Positions 13,554-27,090 are shown, counted from the stretch's first letter. The stretch: DNA of 64,000 bases from Odobenus rosmarus divergens (GCF_000321225.1 NW_004450483.1:2761693-2825692), one strand, 5' to 3'. Program-made: numbers and translations. Notes: generated from the letters alone by a model not told the origin.

Positions 13554-15642
13554 TTAGTCTCAGACATTTTTTAAAAAATATAAAGCACAAGATCCTTTTA
13601 TCCAGTTCAAATAGTCCTATTAGGATTCAAATGGGAATTACTCTGTATTTACAGATACCAACTCTGGAAAAATCAAGTTGGCATGATACCAAGTCTCTCC
13701 ATCTGAAAATATGTTATCTGTCTCCATTTGTTCAGATCTTACTTTATATTCTTTGATAAAATCTTATAATTTTCTTCACATGGGTCTTGTGCTTTTCTTA
13801 CTAACCTCATTCTTTAGCATTTTCTAATTTGTGTATGGAACACTTTTTTTTTATTTTCATTTGTCATATACATTGCTGGAATAGAAGCCATTGATTTTTG
13901 TATATTTACCTTATATCCTGCTACCTTGCCAAATTCTCTTATACACTTTGGTAAGTTTTTCTAATTAGAGTCTATTGAACTTTCTAGAAATTCAATAATC
14001 CACTCAGCATAAAAAGAGTGCATTTTATCTTATCTTTTCTAATGTTTATAGCATTTTTTGGCTCATTTCATTTATCAGAAAGAAATACTTGAGTAATTAG
14101 AATGAGAGCAAACATTTCTGTTTGGTTACTGACTTCTAATCTACATATTTTTAGGCACTTGGCATTTAGAGTAATAATTGCTTTTATTTTTTGTTATATT
14201 TGTGTAACCTAATATTTAATTGTTACATTTATTATAATTAAGTCATGATTATATTCATATTTCAGTAATTTCTTTTACCATTTGACTTAGGTTTTAATTA
14301 GAAATGGCTTCAGACTTAATATCAAGTGTTCTTTAAGCATTTACTGATGGGATCACATAATTTTCCGTTCATGTATTGATATGCTGGATAATATTAATAA
14401 ATTTCCAGATATGGAGCTAGTCTGCATTCCCTGAATAAACCCTAATTCAGTTTAGCCTATTTTTCTTTTGAAGCATCATTAGAGGCTACTCACTAATAGT
14501 TTAGATTGACTCTTCCCATCTATAGACATATGTGAGATTGGCCTATGCTTTCTATAAAATAATCTCCTTTTCGGTTTTTGGTATTAAAGTTGTGCTGTCT
14601 TCATAAAATAAATCAAGAGAGCTCTCCATCTTTTCATAGGGCCAGGAGTGGGTTATCTGACACTGACCTGGTATGTCAGTATCAGATAAAAATCAGCTGT
14701 GACCTTATTGGGTCCTGATTATTTACTAAGTCATAGTTCTCATGTTCGTAATTCTTCTACCATAATTGCTGTTCAAGTGTCCTTCTTCCTCTGGTGTCAA
14801 TTTTGGTAATTTGTATTTTCTAGGAAATCATCCACTTCTAAATTTTTAAATTGTTACCAAAAAGTTGCATATATTAATTTCTTGTATTTTAATTTCTCTT
14901 GCATTTGTGTTTTTGCTTCCTTTCACATTACTAATCTCTTTCTTCTTTAATCAAATTTGTGAAAACATATTTCATGTTATTGTTGTTTTCCAAGTACTTG
15001 ACCTTAGATTTATTTTCACTCTCTCTTATTTGAAATGTTTCCTATTTCTTTAGTTTCAACTTTTGTCCTGGCATGTTTCCTATTCTAGTTTTTAAAAACG
15101 TCTTTTGTTTATCTGTTTTAATTTCTTGAATTCTGAACTGTCTTAATGTTAATTTTAAATAATTAAGGCATTTAAGACTATTAATTTTTATTAATATGGC
15201 TTTTTCTGACCCATGGGTTATGTATAAAGTGTTCTTTTAGTTGACTTCTTCAGAAGTTGTACTATCCCTTTTGATTTCTCTCTCAATCTAAGGATTTTCT
15301 AAGATTATATATTTTAATTTCTAAGTAGTTAAGATTTTTGGCTGGTTTTTATTATCTGCCTCTAATTTTATTAGGATATGATTAGAGAATATGGCCTCTA
15401 TTTTATAGCTATATAATCTCTACTTTTTGAATATTCAAAACATTTCTTTTGGAGAAAGAACAGGATCAATATTTTATATAGTTTGTGAACATAGAATAAG
15501 TATATTCTTTATACAAAGCAATTATAAATTTTATATATAGTCAAGATTATTGGGCTTTTAAAATTATATATGTCCATATTTAATTTAATTAGGTATGAAA
15601 TATTCTAATGGAATTGTATTGAAATCTTTGTGTATAATTTTA

Positions 15643-15888
15643 TTTTTAAAAGATTTTATTTATTTATTTTTGTATTTATTTATTTATTTGAGAGAGAGAG
15701 AGAGAAAGAAAGAGTGAGCAGGTGCATGTGGAGGGGTGGGGGGAGGCAGATGGAGAGGGACAAGCAGACTCCAGGCCTGCACAGAACCCCACATGGGGCT
15801 TGATCTCATGATTTCATGTCCCTGAGATCACCACCTGAGTCAAAACCAAGAGTCTGCTGCTTAACTGACTGAGCTATCCAGGCATCCC
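15643..15888 (-). mobile_element. Can-SINE, antisense, inserted in L1
   Basis: The reverse SINE runs from TTTATTTATTT through GAGAGAGAG to 'gagctatccaggcatccc'. The 14-bp TGTGTATAATTTTA flanks both ends (15629-15642 and 15889-15902) exactly. Confidence 0.93.
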
Positions 15889-16467
15889 TGTGTATAATTT
15901 TAAAAATCAAGTTCTTTTTACATTTTGAATGCTTCGCTTTACATGTTTAGCTGATACATTGTTTTGTGCATACAATTTATGAAATATCTTCATATTCACC
16001 ACTTGTGTTATTCAGTGTCCCTTTTTGTCCTGTTTAGTGTTTAACCTTAAATTCTACTTTGTCTAATATTGAATATTGTTGCCACTCTTGCCTTTTATTC
16101 ATTTGCATTTGCCTGGCATTCTTCTTCCCATTCCTTTTATTTGAATCTTTCATTGTCAATTTCCTTTAAGTGTATTTATTTAAACAGTGTATAAATGTTT
16201 TTGGCTTTTAACCGTCTCTGATAAACTCTGTCTTTTAAGACATAATTCAGTTTATTCCCAAATGATTTGAAAACTTATATTCCTGCTTTTTCTTCCCTTT
16301 CATGTTGCTTTATAGTTGTGATTTATCTATATTTTCACTGGTTTGATCAAACTGTTATTCATCTTATTTTTCCCTTTGTTAATTTATACATTCTTCTAAT
16401 GAAACTGTTACATTCTATTAACATTTTCTGTTACTTTCCTTGTACTCATAATCACTTATTTTTGTAT

Positions 16468-16538
16468 TCTCCTTCTCCTTGTTCCTCTTCCTCCTCTTCT
16501 TCATCTTCTTCTCCTTCTCCTTCTCCTTCTTCTTCTTA
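16468..16538. repeat. (TTC/TCC)n microsatellite
   Basis: Pyrimidine triplet repeat inside AT-rich L1 sequence. It creates an artefactual poly-serine frame. Confidence 0.9.
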
Positions 16539-17334
16539 GTAAGATACTATTTTACCAAGCAAGGCATTCTATTTTCCCATTGCCTTCCCCTCGTTACCCT
16601 ATGACATAAAACCGTTAGAACACCTTCAATGACCCATGCTCCATTTCTCTTTCCCCTTCAACTTCCCTTCTCCCAATCCTGGAAGAGACATTTGGAATGT
16701 CTCTTATTTCGGTCCCCAACCACTGCCCCTGCTGACCTGGTGTTGCTCAGATAGTTTAGTGCTTTTACGTCTAGATGTTGTTAGAATTTCCCTTGAAATT
16801 TCCTCTTTTCATTTTCCAGATTCTGAATTTAAGATTTATATATTTCACATTTCCTAGAACCCATTATTCTCCATCCAGGAATTTTCTCCTGTTTTGTTTT
16901 TTAATTTAGTGATTATCTTTTTGCTATGTGATTCCTTTTTGTTTTCTTCTAGATCCCCAACACTTGCATGTCAGGTTTCCTGGTTCCATCCTCCAGCTCT
17001 CTAGACTTTTCATTGTTTTCATCTCTTTAGATTTTGCTCTGTGCATTAGTGTGTATTTTCACTTGACTCTCAAGACCACTAATTCACGTCTCAACAGTGT
17101 CATCTTTTCCTTTGTTTCACTTGCCACACTGGAAAGTTGGAAAAACCACATTTCAGCTTCAGAAAGTCTTTTTGTGTGTGTTTGCTCCTTTTGATTGCCA
17201 AGAAGTGCTCTGTTTTTCTGTTTAGTCTCAGAGATAAGGAATTTGAAAGCTGGCATAGCCAAGAGAAAATAGAAAACAAGAGAATAATATGTGTAACTTT
17301 TGAGCAACGATTGTAAAATCTAGAAGAAATGGAT

Positions 17335-17495
17335 CATTTCATAGCAACTAAATTTTCAAAACTGACCACAGAAGAAATGGAACACTTGAAAAGAGCAATT
17401 ATCATAGAAGAAAGTGATTAGACTGTATACCTGAAATTAATATTATACTGTATGTCAACTGGAATTTAAATAAAAACTTAAAAAAACTTTTCTTC
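17335..17495 (+). mobile_element. L1 3'-end fragment
   Basis: 'gtatacctgaaattaatatt', 'atactgtatgtcaactggaa' and 'tttaaataaaaactt' with an A-rich end are the familiar L1MA-type 3' terminus. Confidence 0.75.
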
Positions 17496-17499
17496 AGGC

Positions 17500-20450
17500 A
17501 ACATCTTCTGTTAAAATATTTTCAACAGCAACAACAACAAGAAAAAGAAAAGAAAAAGAAAATGATTAGAGATGCACCATTTAGTAAACAACCAGGGTCC
17601 AATGAGACTACAGCTGGGTTTTTATCTAACATTTAGGGATCAAGGGAGGAGCTCTCCTTCGCTAGGTGTGCATTTTTTCCTGATAGGCCATCCTCCCTGG
17701 GCCCCCTTAGTGGAGGCACAGGTGGGATTCCCCAGCGAAGAGACCGAGATGGAGAGCAGCCTGCTGGTCTATTAGGGGAGTTCTCTTGGGCTCGTCCCCA
17801 GAGAAGAGGGAAGGAAGCAGGACTGGGAAGAGAAGTTGAGCTGTGATGCGCAGTCTCCACAGAGCTGGATTTAACGAAGAGCTCTAAAGTATGACCCTTC
17901 AGGTTTGTCCAGAGCTGAGGTGAGGGGGTGAGATTTTATACTCCTGCACCCTGTCAGGTATTCAGTGTTATCTGTCCTGGAAAGTGGGTGTGACCTTGGA
18001 TGTGCCAATGCAATTCCCAAAGAGGGCTGGCTGGCAGTTGAGTGCTCTCTGCCCACAGGTCTCGCAGAAGCTCAAGAAGGGAGAGGGAGGGAGGGCAGAA
18101 GAAGATCTTCATTCTTATAGGGGAGTCTAGGTGACACACTACAGCATCCACTACAGATGTGCCATTGTTTTTCTTTGTGACCCCCCTGAGTTTCTATCTT
18201 TTCTTGGAATATCACAAGCTCTGGATTGGTGGTGGTGAGTAATCCCCTCACTGTGGGTCACTGTTGCTGCAGCAAGCAAGACGACCGTCCCTTTGAGGTG
18301 TGTGGAGGACATCCCCTGATCTCTCCTTTTCTCTCAGCCACCAGAGCATGGAGAACTCAGTCCACTTATTCAGCACTCTCTTGACCAGGAAGATGGGAGA
18401 AGGGGGGAAGGGAGGGATGGCATATCCCCTGGTCCCCTGGGGGACGGATTTCTGCAGGTAAGCTCCTCTCATGGCCTGCTGCTTTACGATGCCTGCCATC
18501 CTCATCATCCTTTATCCTGGGGGAGAAAGTCCTATATCAGTTTCCTTGACTGTGATCCCCACGGTGCTCAGGGCTTTCCACAGGCCACCACAGGTCCCAG
18601 CTACTGTTTGATCTGGGGGAGTCAAACTGATGAGAGCTGAGAGTGAAGAGGAAGGGGGCTGCGGAGAGGGCTCCATTTTCCTTGAAGTACCTTCCTCCTC
18701 TCTTTTCTCACGTTGTCCATGAGAACCGTGTAAAATATTTTGCTAGTTGTGTAGCTGAAATCACCATGCTAACTCAGCAGCCAGTGGTCAGTGGGTACTC
18801 GGCTGGAGGCAAAAAAGAAATAAATGCACTTCTTTTGGAAGTGAAGGAAAAGTTTAATCAGTCACCAGACTGGTCCTAAATTGCATGTGCATCCCTAGAC
18901 TAGGGTCCTTGGGGACCTCTGAAAGGAAAAATTAGTGGCGGTGTTCTCTGTGTATACTTCCAACCAAAGAGGTCAGTGTTTATGTATTTAAGTAAAGCCT
19001 TATGTCTCATACATGAGTGTGAGCAGGTGGAAATGTTTACTCGGCCTGAATCCCTGGTTGCAGATCTCTCTATGATCCAGGCCCTTTGAAATTCAAAGAT
19101 ATTCATGAGGCTGAAACATAGATGCTCTTTATTAAGACCAAAAACGCTGTCTAAAAAAATAACTCACAAGCCCATATATATGTTTGGAAATAGACGGGTT
19201 AATTGAAGTGTCCCTATGGGAGCCAGGAGTTGGTAACTCCTGGGAAGGGCTGCTCCAGCACCCACAGTTAGGGCAAGGGCTAAACCCTTGCCAGCAGTCC
19301 CAACTGTGCCATCTCCACCGAGCGGAAAGAAGAAGAACCGCGAGAGGCGTGGAAGGCAGAGCCGTGGGTGCATGGGGAGCTCTGTCTGAGTGCAGATGTT
19401 GGAAGGAGACAGACAAAGGCAGGGTCGCAGCCAAGGACAAATGCTAAAGCACGCTCCGGGGCGGTAGGAGCAATGTCAGGGAAACTCTAGTATCAAATGA
19501 GCTGAGGTTTGGAAGGAAGAAAGTCAAGGACAAGAGAAAATTAATTCCCTTTTTAATTTCGCTTGGACCTGGGAAGAAATGGATTGGGTGCTGTTCGGGG
19601 GCTGCTGGGGTACTCTGCCCCAGGTGTCAGCTTTCCCTAGCTGGAGGGAGGCAGGTGTGTGATGGGCTGCACTGGTCACAGGGCACAGAGGGAACGCATA
19701 ATCACCCATGCCTCCTTAACTCTTTTCCTGAAGGTTTTCACAGGAGTAGGAAGGATGAAGGACTTGATGCAGGAGAGGAAGCCCAGGAAAAGTGGAGAGA
19801 TGGAGAGGGTACAGCCAGCTATGACAGGGCGGGGAGGTGGGGAGGAGCCCACCTGCTGGCTAGCCCGGCCAGAGCCTCCCAGACATTTAAGTCATTCAAG
19901 TCCTGGGCTCACACAGCTGTATTTCAAACAGGAAAAGAACTTGATAATATGACCTCAAAGAATCCACTGTTTGGAATCTCTCAAGACAGAAAAGATGAGA
20001 GAGAGAGAGAGAGAGTGCTGATGTGCAAAACTGGAAAACAAAACAAAGTCCATTTCCAAATACAAAGCTGAAAGCCATTGACCTTAGTGTTAATGCCTGG
20101 AAAACCCTCCAAGTGCAGTGGTTGAGTAGTCCGTTTGTAAGTACTTAAGGAAGAGCCCGGTGAGAGCTCATGAAGTACGCCAGATATAGGTGATTGTGTT
20201 TGCAAAGGGCGAGTCTGGCTGATGATGGTACCTGAACTTCTGGAAAGCATTTCTCAGTCTCTCAGGGTAGCCTAGTCCGTAACACAGAAGCATGTGGGCT
20301 GCACTGCAGGAGGAGGATTTGTGGGGGTGCCGAAGACACGCCCCAAAAGAGTGTTGATGAGTGCAAGGGTCTCCTGCGGTCTACCACCAGGATCTGTTTT
20401 TAGCCAGGCTCTGCTTTACGTACTAGGCAGAGAGGTAAACACAGTGATTA
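17500..20450. other. Intergenic stretch, no recognised element
   Basis: Mostly single-copy sequence. A short GA run lies near 19998-20015. No conserved coding frame. Confidence 0.4.
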
Positions 20451-20593
20451 TAGCAGTTCTGGACTTGAATGAACTTTCCACACCTGGCTCAGTCACTTAA
20501 CAGGTGTGTGACCAAAAAAACTTACTTCATTTTTGTGAACTTCGATTTCCCCATCTGCCAAGTGGGAGATAATTCTACCCTTACCTACAAAAT

Positions 20594-20700
20594 TATACAT
20601 ACATACACATATGCATATAAAAGCCTATGTGTATATATACATAGATAAATATAAGTTATATATATATATGAACACTGATATGTCTATAAATACATATAAC
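20594..20700. repeat. AT-rich (ATAC/TATA) low-complexity tract
   Basis: CATACATA, GTATATATAC and TATATATATA units. A MIR-like stretch precedes it (20450-20580). Confidence 0.8.
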
Positions 20701-21580
20701 ACATGTGCTTAGCACAGCTATGGGATGTTGTGCCCCCTGGACCAGTGGTTGTTGGGTGGTGGTTGTTTATCTGAGCACACTAGCACCTCTTCTTCTAGGC
20801 GGCAGGGGCAGGAGCTTATGTCCTTGAAGGGCAGGTTGGGGTGGCCCCAGGGCCCAAATGGATGAGAACAATAAGGACTTTATGAAAGGGGAAAATTTAA
20901 GGTTGGAATAATTCTAAAAGAAAATAATAAATCCCGAGCAGATTTGCTAAATGAGAACGGATTGTGGCACTCTGACCAGAGGGAAATTTAGGAGTTAGTG
21001 CAGCAATTACAACCCTCCCAGAGTTATAGGGTGCACCGGAGAGTCTTTAACTGATGCCCTGTGGCCGGAAGAGTAATTCACCAGACTGGGCTGTACATAT
21101 AAAGAGAACCCTGCTTCAGACCAAACTGTTTTTTTCTTCCAAATTAAAAAGCAATTTACATCCCTAAATCACAAGCTGCTGAGTTCTCCCCAACATCACT
21201 ATGCAAATCTTATTCTATAGGCAGATAGAGTGAAACGGCAGTAAAAAAAAATCACTGCTCCATACACTTAAACCTTTTCTGCTTTTCTGCTCGCTCGCTC
21301 TCTCTCTCTCTGCCGAGGGCAGAGCAGAGTGCACGCCCCCACCTCCACTGCTTCCGGAGTCTGGAGGTATCTGCCCCTCGCACTCAGTCTATTCACTGGC
21401 TGAGCATCTGCCGAGTGTGGGACAAAGTCCTGGCCCCCATCTGAACTGTCAGCTTAGTATGGGAAGCAGAGAGCTAATCGAGTCCCAGGCATTCAGCTGG
21501 ATCCCAAGGAAGAATTACAAGATATTAAAATAAAATGGGGGAAATGAATAGCTATATAGCATCTATTATGCATGATGGGC

Positions 21581-21684
21581 TCTCAAGTGGCAATTCTCAC
21601 AAAAGAAAGCCCACTCAGTATCAATATCCCCACGTTATCAGTGCAGATACCAAGTATCAGTGAGGTAAGAATTGCCACTTGAGA
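21581..21684. repeat. 17-bp perfect inverted repeat with 70-nt loop
   Basis: TCTCAAGTGGCAATTCT at 21581-21597 is exactly complementary to 21668-21684. The surrounding sequence looks like a diverged antisense MIR. The loop also has weak pairing (CAGTATCAATATC with GATACCAAGTATC). Confidence 0.85.
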
Positions 21685-21783
21685 CTTGGCTCTGATTTGT
21701 GCAAAGCGGCTTATGTGCCCACCCTCTGGACCTTCGTTGTGGTACCGTGATTGGCAAGCGGTGGTGAGCCGGAACTCTAAAGC

Positions 21784-21823
21784 AGTGTGTGTGTGTGTGT
21801 GTGTGTGTGAGCGCGCGCGTGCG
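21784..21823. repeat. (GT)n-(GC)n microsatellite
   Basis: GT dinucleotides followed by GCGCGCGCGTGCG. Confidence 0.95.
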
Positions 21824-21964
21824 TTTGGGGGGTATAGTCAGAAGAGAGGAAAGCTAGGCTGACAAAAGCCACCAAGGTCACTACATGTGACATTGTGGAA
21901 AGGAGGCAAAGGTGTCCATACGGACTACTGGGGTTGGATTTGGGTTGGGCCATTCTGTTGTTTT

Positions 21965-22090
21965 CCAAATGTGTGGTCTAATGAATCACCCAGGAAAGCT
22001 TGCTAAAATGCAGCTTCATAGGCCTGACCTCATCCCTAGAGAGTTGGACTCCTGGGGGTGGGTCCCAGGAGTCTGCCTGTTTAGCAAGCC
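21965..22090. mobile_element. MER5-like hAT-Charlie fragment
   Basis: 'aatgtgtggtctaatgaatc', 'agcttgctaaaatgcagc' and 'ctgggggtgggtcccaggag' resemble MER5A/B. Confidence 0.65.
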
Positions 22091-22254
22091 TCAGAAGGAG
22101 CAGATAGATATCTCAACAGTTCAGGGATAAAGGGACTAAGACGTGTCTCACCCACATCTTTCTTGTCATCCTAAGGGGTCTTTATGTGGCGCAGAGCCCA
22201 GTGGCTTTCAAACCAGGACATCTTGCAGGTACCACCTCTAAGAACATTCTTCCA

Positions 22255-22385
22255 TTCACTCTACACCAATGGTCCACCTACTACCTGCCAGGCACTGTGC
22301 TAGGTGCCTCGACATACATGAGACATAATGACATAATTCCTGACTTTGGGGAATCTACCGAGGGCAGGAATTAAGTGTGTTGATT
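22255..22385 (-). repeat. L2 3'-end fragment, antisense
   Basis: 'cacctactacctgccaggca', 'ctgtgctaggtgcctcgac' and 'cctgactttggggaatctac' match an inverted L2 end. Confidence 0.65.
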
Positions 22386-22885
22386 TCTGAACCTTCCCAG
22401 AGAGCCTAGGCATGTGTTATTCACAGATCAAATTCTCAGTAATTGAGAATGAACGAATGAATGGATGGAGTTTGTAGGACTACCATGCTTTCCTTAAAGA
22501 TCCACAAAACACAGGGATGCCATAAAGAACTTAAAGAAAAACCTAGGAAATTGTGAAGACTGGCACACTATTGAAATATGTATAGGGTGACTTATCAGTT
22601 GGTTGAGGTTATTGTCTCCATGTGTGAGCATCTAGAGTTCACCTGAGGCCAGTCAGGTGCTGCTGACCGAGGGCTGGCCGGCAGCTGGGCCTGGAGGGGG
22701 CTGGAGCGGTGCCCCCATCACAGATCTTACTCTGGGGCTCTGGTCTCTATGACCAGTAAAACCCATCTGTTAGGAGCCAATTGCCTGTTAAACGGGACAT
22801 TTCATCCCCCTCCCTCTTGTTCACTTACAGCCTACAGCTCATCATGAGGTGGAAGAGAGAGGGCTTTTAAAACCAGTATGTTTTA

Positions 22886-23017
22886 GGGGCGCCTGGGTGG
22901 CTCAGTCAGTTGGGCGTCTGCCTTCGGCTCAGGTCATGATCTTGGGGTCCTGGGATCCAGTCCCGCATCGGGCTCCTTGCTCACTTTCTCTCTCTCTCAA
23001 ATAAATAAATAAAAAAC
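22886..23017 (+). mobile_element. Can-SINE, internally shortened
   Basis: Sharp head 'ggggcgcctgggtggctcag', 'ctgccttcggctcaggtc', then a shortened CT body and AAATAAATAAATAAA. Target duplication weak. Confidence 0.92.
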
Positions 23018-26000
23018 CCAACACGTTCTATTATCCTCTTTGGCCAAGAGAAGCCAGGAGGGAGAAAGCTGGAGGGGAGGGGAGGAGGGGAGGCAGTTGT
23101 CTGTCACCGGAGCTGGGCGTGAGCCGCCTGGGGGTGGGACCCAGTGACTTCATGTTCAGCTCTGCACATAGTGTCAGCCCCATAGCTGGTACCCCAGAAA
23201 TGCTGGCTGAATGTGCGGCCGGCAGTCCTGTCCCCTGATGGGGCAGCCAACCTGCCTGGCCAGTCCGGACCTCCCTGCCTGGAAACAAACACCGGCAACC
23301 CTTGCCCGCCACCACCGCCACCACCATGGGTGCCCTGAAACACCCGCCTGCCCCCCAGCCCTCGCTGCACTCCAGGGATCTGCCCAGTTCTGGTGAGAAG
23401 ATTAAAGACCCTGCAGCCATGGGCACTCCCTTGGGCGGCCCTTCTGGAGCCCCCTGGCTTCCTGCTTGCTTCGGGGCCTTTGGCTTTGCATCCTGGTCTC
23501 TGCCATTCTCCCCAGTGGGAGCTGATCCTCACTGATTATCCAGGACCTGGTGTCCGGCCCCCCGCCGCCCCCCGCAACCAGTCCCCTCACGTATAAGGCC
23601 GCAGACCCTCCGGCAGCTTGGAAGGTGCTGCCCGGGTCCAGGCTGCATGTGGGACCTTGTGCCTTCTCTGCAGCCTGATGAGCACAGCCCGCGCATCCAC
23701 CAGCACCCCGATGTCTCCCACCTACCTGGGCCCCAGCCCAGGCCAGGGGCTGCAGAGTTTCCGGACAACAAGGTGACGGAGATGAGCTTCCTTGGGGGAC
23801 CTTGGAATCTCTTTGGGAGACCAAGTCTAGGCACAGCCAAGCCACCGGAGAGCCACGCAGAGCAGTTTGGATAGCAGGTGGCTGAGGGCTGGAGCAACAG
23901 GCCTGCAAGGGCCCTGTGGGAGCCTGGGTGAGAGTGGGTGCCAGGGGAAGAGGAAACTCCACGGGGAGGCGGGAGGGTGGTATTGGAGCTGGGGCAGGGG
24001 CCTTGGCAGGATCAGGAGGCCGGTGACAGGTCACACTCTACCACCCACACCACGCCTATGGCCCCTGGTGCTGCAGGTACTGCTTCCCACTGCCAAGCCT
24101 TTGCACATTTGTCTTCTCCCCAGCTGTGCCTTTCCTCCTGGAATTCCTTCTCTGCGAAGCTGGAGGACCAGGAGCACAAATCACCCCTTCCTGTAACCGC
24201 CCCTCCCCCGCAAGTCCTTATGCCTCTGCCATTGCTACCCCGACTTCACCCGGCTTCTCCATCCCTCCACAGGGCCCTCCCTGAGGCCAGGCCACAGCTT
24301 ACTTATTCATCTGTGACCCCCAGTGCCCAGCGCGAGGCTGGCACACAGGAGGGGCCAACAAGGCAGCTTGATCAAACTGAGCTGCTGGCCGTGCCCCGCC
24401 CGCGATCCCTCCCTGCTGCAAATGTCCCCATGCCGGTCCTCTCCCCTTGCTGCTCTGCCTCTGGGCTCCTCCCTGCTCTCCTGGGACCCACCTGGGGCAC
24501 AGTGACCTTCGGCGTTGGACCTGGCTCTGCCACGTACACCCAGTGACACCTCAGCATTTGGGCCTTGGGTTCCTCCATGTCCATCAGTCAGAATGAGATC
24601 CCTGCACAGAGTTGATACAAAGCTCAGGAGGCCCAGGGCCTGGGAGTTTCTCCCCCCGGTGCCTGGCTCCCCTCCCTGGCCCCTGTCTTGCTCCTGCATC
24701 TCCCGCCCAACTCCTTCCAGCCTGCCTGCGAATCGCTGACACCTCTCTGGGGCCCAGGTGAGCCATCCAGGGCCTGGTGGGGCTGGCCCAGACTGGCGAA
24801 GCTTCCTTAACAGGATGCTTTGACATACTTGGTCAATAGGAGGCACTTGACCCATGTATGTTGTGGCTGGAGGAAGAGGGTCTGCCCTGCTGCAGGTGCT
24901 CCAACCCCACGGAGACATGACAGACCTGTCCCGCTGAAGATGGGGGAGTGTGACAGTTGGCCGCACGGGTACTGGGTCATACCCTGCTTGGGCTACCTCC
25001 TCAGCTTGAGGCTTCTGGCAGGTCAGTCTACCTCTCTGAGCCTCAGACTCGCCAGGTAGAAGAAAATGAAAACTGATGTGCCAACCGTCCTCAAAGAGGG
25101 CGATGTGAAGATGAAATGAAATGAATGCCAACAATGTGTTTAGCATGGTGCAGGGAGCATGGGAAGCATGAAATGAATTATATAAATTAGTAAATATGTG
25201 CATTTTCACAGCTGTGCCGAGTCCAAAGAACAGAACGATCCTTAGGGTGTACGGGGCCCCAGGAAAGTATTTGATTAAAAATGTGTTATCAAATCCATGC
25301 GGAGTCTAATGATTTATTGATGAAGGCTTAGGATAATGGGCAGAGACGAGGAACTTAATTGTTTGTTGGCCTATCAGCGCTCGGGAAGATTCTTCAGAGA
25401 GCCCCGGCACTGCCTCTCCCCGTTCAGGTCCAGGAAGCATGGCTTTGTATTTTTTATTGACAAGAGCGCATTCCTGGCTAATTTCATAGCTCCCACTGCA
25501 AGGAACAGGTGGTAACACCATTTAAACTCACAATGCCGTAGCTTTCCAGAGCCTGGAAGGCAGTGAAGCTGGGTTCGGCTCCCAGGCTGTGCGGTTCCCC
25601 AGAGTCATTTACTTAACGCTGGTGGCCACCAGTGCTCATGAAGCCGCATCAGCAGGGTGCCGTCCATGAGCACCGACTCCACAGACCTGCGGTCGCTGTT
25701 GTGCTTTGTTACTGATGACCACACATGTACAAGATCTGCCCTGGGACTGTGGGGAATCGGGGCCAGTGATTCATTTTCCGGTCATGTTAAACTTGCCACT
25801 TGGAATGTTGTCGCACAAACCCACAACACGACTTCCACCCACGTCTTTTCTTGAACTCATTAGGCCATAAGGACAGTACCCCTAGAATGTGATGGCTCTC
25901 ACACCACCATAGGCAAGGCGGCGTGGGGGGAGCTGGCAGACCTCACCAAGAGCGTCCATCCCCTCTCTAGCCCGTCTTTAGAGGGCCGGGGGGAGCATGG

Positions 26001-27090
26001 TGTCCCCACCCCCATCAGCCATAAGAGACTGTGTCACGGCATTCTCCAAAGCCCTCAGAGGAGATAGGCATGGCCTCCCTCCCTGGGCCCACAATGGTGG
26101 CTCAAACCCAAGGCTCTGTGGTGGACTGTGGGTAGCTCAGAGCCCCTAGATTTATCCTCTGTTTGGCATGAATAGAGTTAGCCCAAATCAGCGTATCAGT
26201 ACATTCTAGGGGCCCCAGCTCATGCATCCAGTGAAAGGAATAGCATGCCAGCCAGTGGTGGCCATCGGCTCCTCAGACCACTCTCCTGGGACTATGGCCT
26301 GGCTGTGGGGCTCTGGGATGATCCCCTAGGCATGGGTCCTGAAGCTCTTTCAGATGCTTTGCAGACCCCATGCAAAGAGTAGAGGGTCTGAGAACATCTG
26401 GAAGGGGAGAAACAGAGCCAGAGGCTCCTGCCGGTCTAGGTCTAGAATACGGGTGCCCCACACAGAGGCTCTGCCAGCCCTTTGGGTCTCAGGTCCTAAA
26501 GGTACCTAAAGGGACTTAAGAAAATTTCAAGGACGGGGCTTCTGGAAGCTGGAAACTATGCAGGCCCTGGTTTGGGTCTGGGGTGCCAGCCTGAGCAGAA
26601 CTCCCAGCCCCAGCTGGCCCCAGGTACCCAAAAGAGATTCAGAGAATTTCAAGAAAGGCACCCCAAATGGGGCCCCCTGAGGCCCAGGGCCAGGGAAGAG
26701 GTCTGCTTGCCTAGGCCTAAGGAAGCTACTTCCCCCTCAAAATTAATAATAACCAATGAATGAGATTTTAAATCTAAGGGTCATGGAAAACTGAACCACA
26801 TAAGAAGTTCTGGGCTCTGTGCAGCGTTCACCCTGACTGCTGTGGGCTTGGCTGGGGTGGCGATGGCTCACGTCCCCCAGGGAGGTTGCTCTTTGCAGAT
26901 TGGAACTCAACAGGCTGGCGCTTCTCCCCCAGCCTTGCCTTCCTGCGCCAGGGCCGGGGTACCCAACCTGGTTGCACACTGGGGTGTCTCGGTGATGTTC
27001 CCAGACCCGTGCCAAATTAGTTAAATCCGAATCTCTGGGGGCTTCTGCACTCAGGGGATGGGTAAAGGGAGGGAATGAGAACAGCAAGGT
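23018..27090. other. Gene-free GC-rich intergenic stretch
   Basis: GC-rich between 23 and 25 kb, so stop-poor frames are expected by chance. No frame shows domains, conserved motifs or splice structure. A G-rich run (GGAGGGGAGGGGAGGAGGGG) at about 23070 could form a quadruplex. A MIR-like piece covers about 24975-25150. A TAAT/ATTA-containing stretch at 25290-25370 looks single-copy. Confidence 0.5.

Larger units (their letters stand above)
12440..17000 (-). mobile_element. Old L1 block, antisense, interrupted by two Can-SINEs
   Basis: AT-rich. The left end reads as the reverse of an L1 3' UTR ('agtataattgacatataaca', 'ttaggtgtacaacatagtg'). The middle contains the reverse of ORF2 ('ccattgatttttgtatattt', 'tatcctgctaccttgccaaa'). 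Many stops, no intact frame. The limits are approximate and more than one element may be present. Confidence 0.7.

Noticed and set aside
16267..16539. Frame with a poly-Ser/Pro end
   Set aside because: The tail is the TTC/TCC microsatellite inside AT-rich L1 sequence.
23402..24034. 210-codon open frame on the minus strand
   Set aside because: Low-complexity Pro/Ala/Gly-rich translation typical of random GC-rich DNA; overlapping frames on both strands are equally open.
24307..25209. 300-codon open frame on the minus strand
   Set aside because: GC-rich sequence gives few stops by chance. No conserved domain or hydrophobic pattern, and the frame runs through a MIR-like piece and single-copy DNA.
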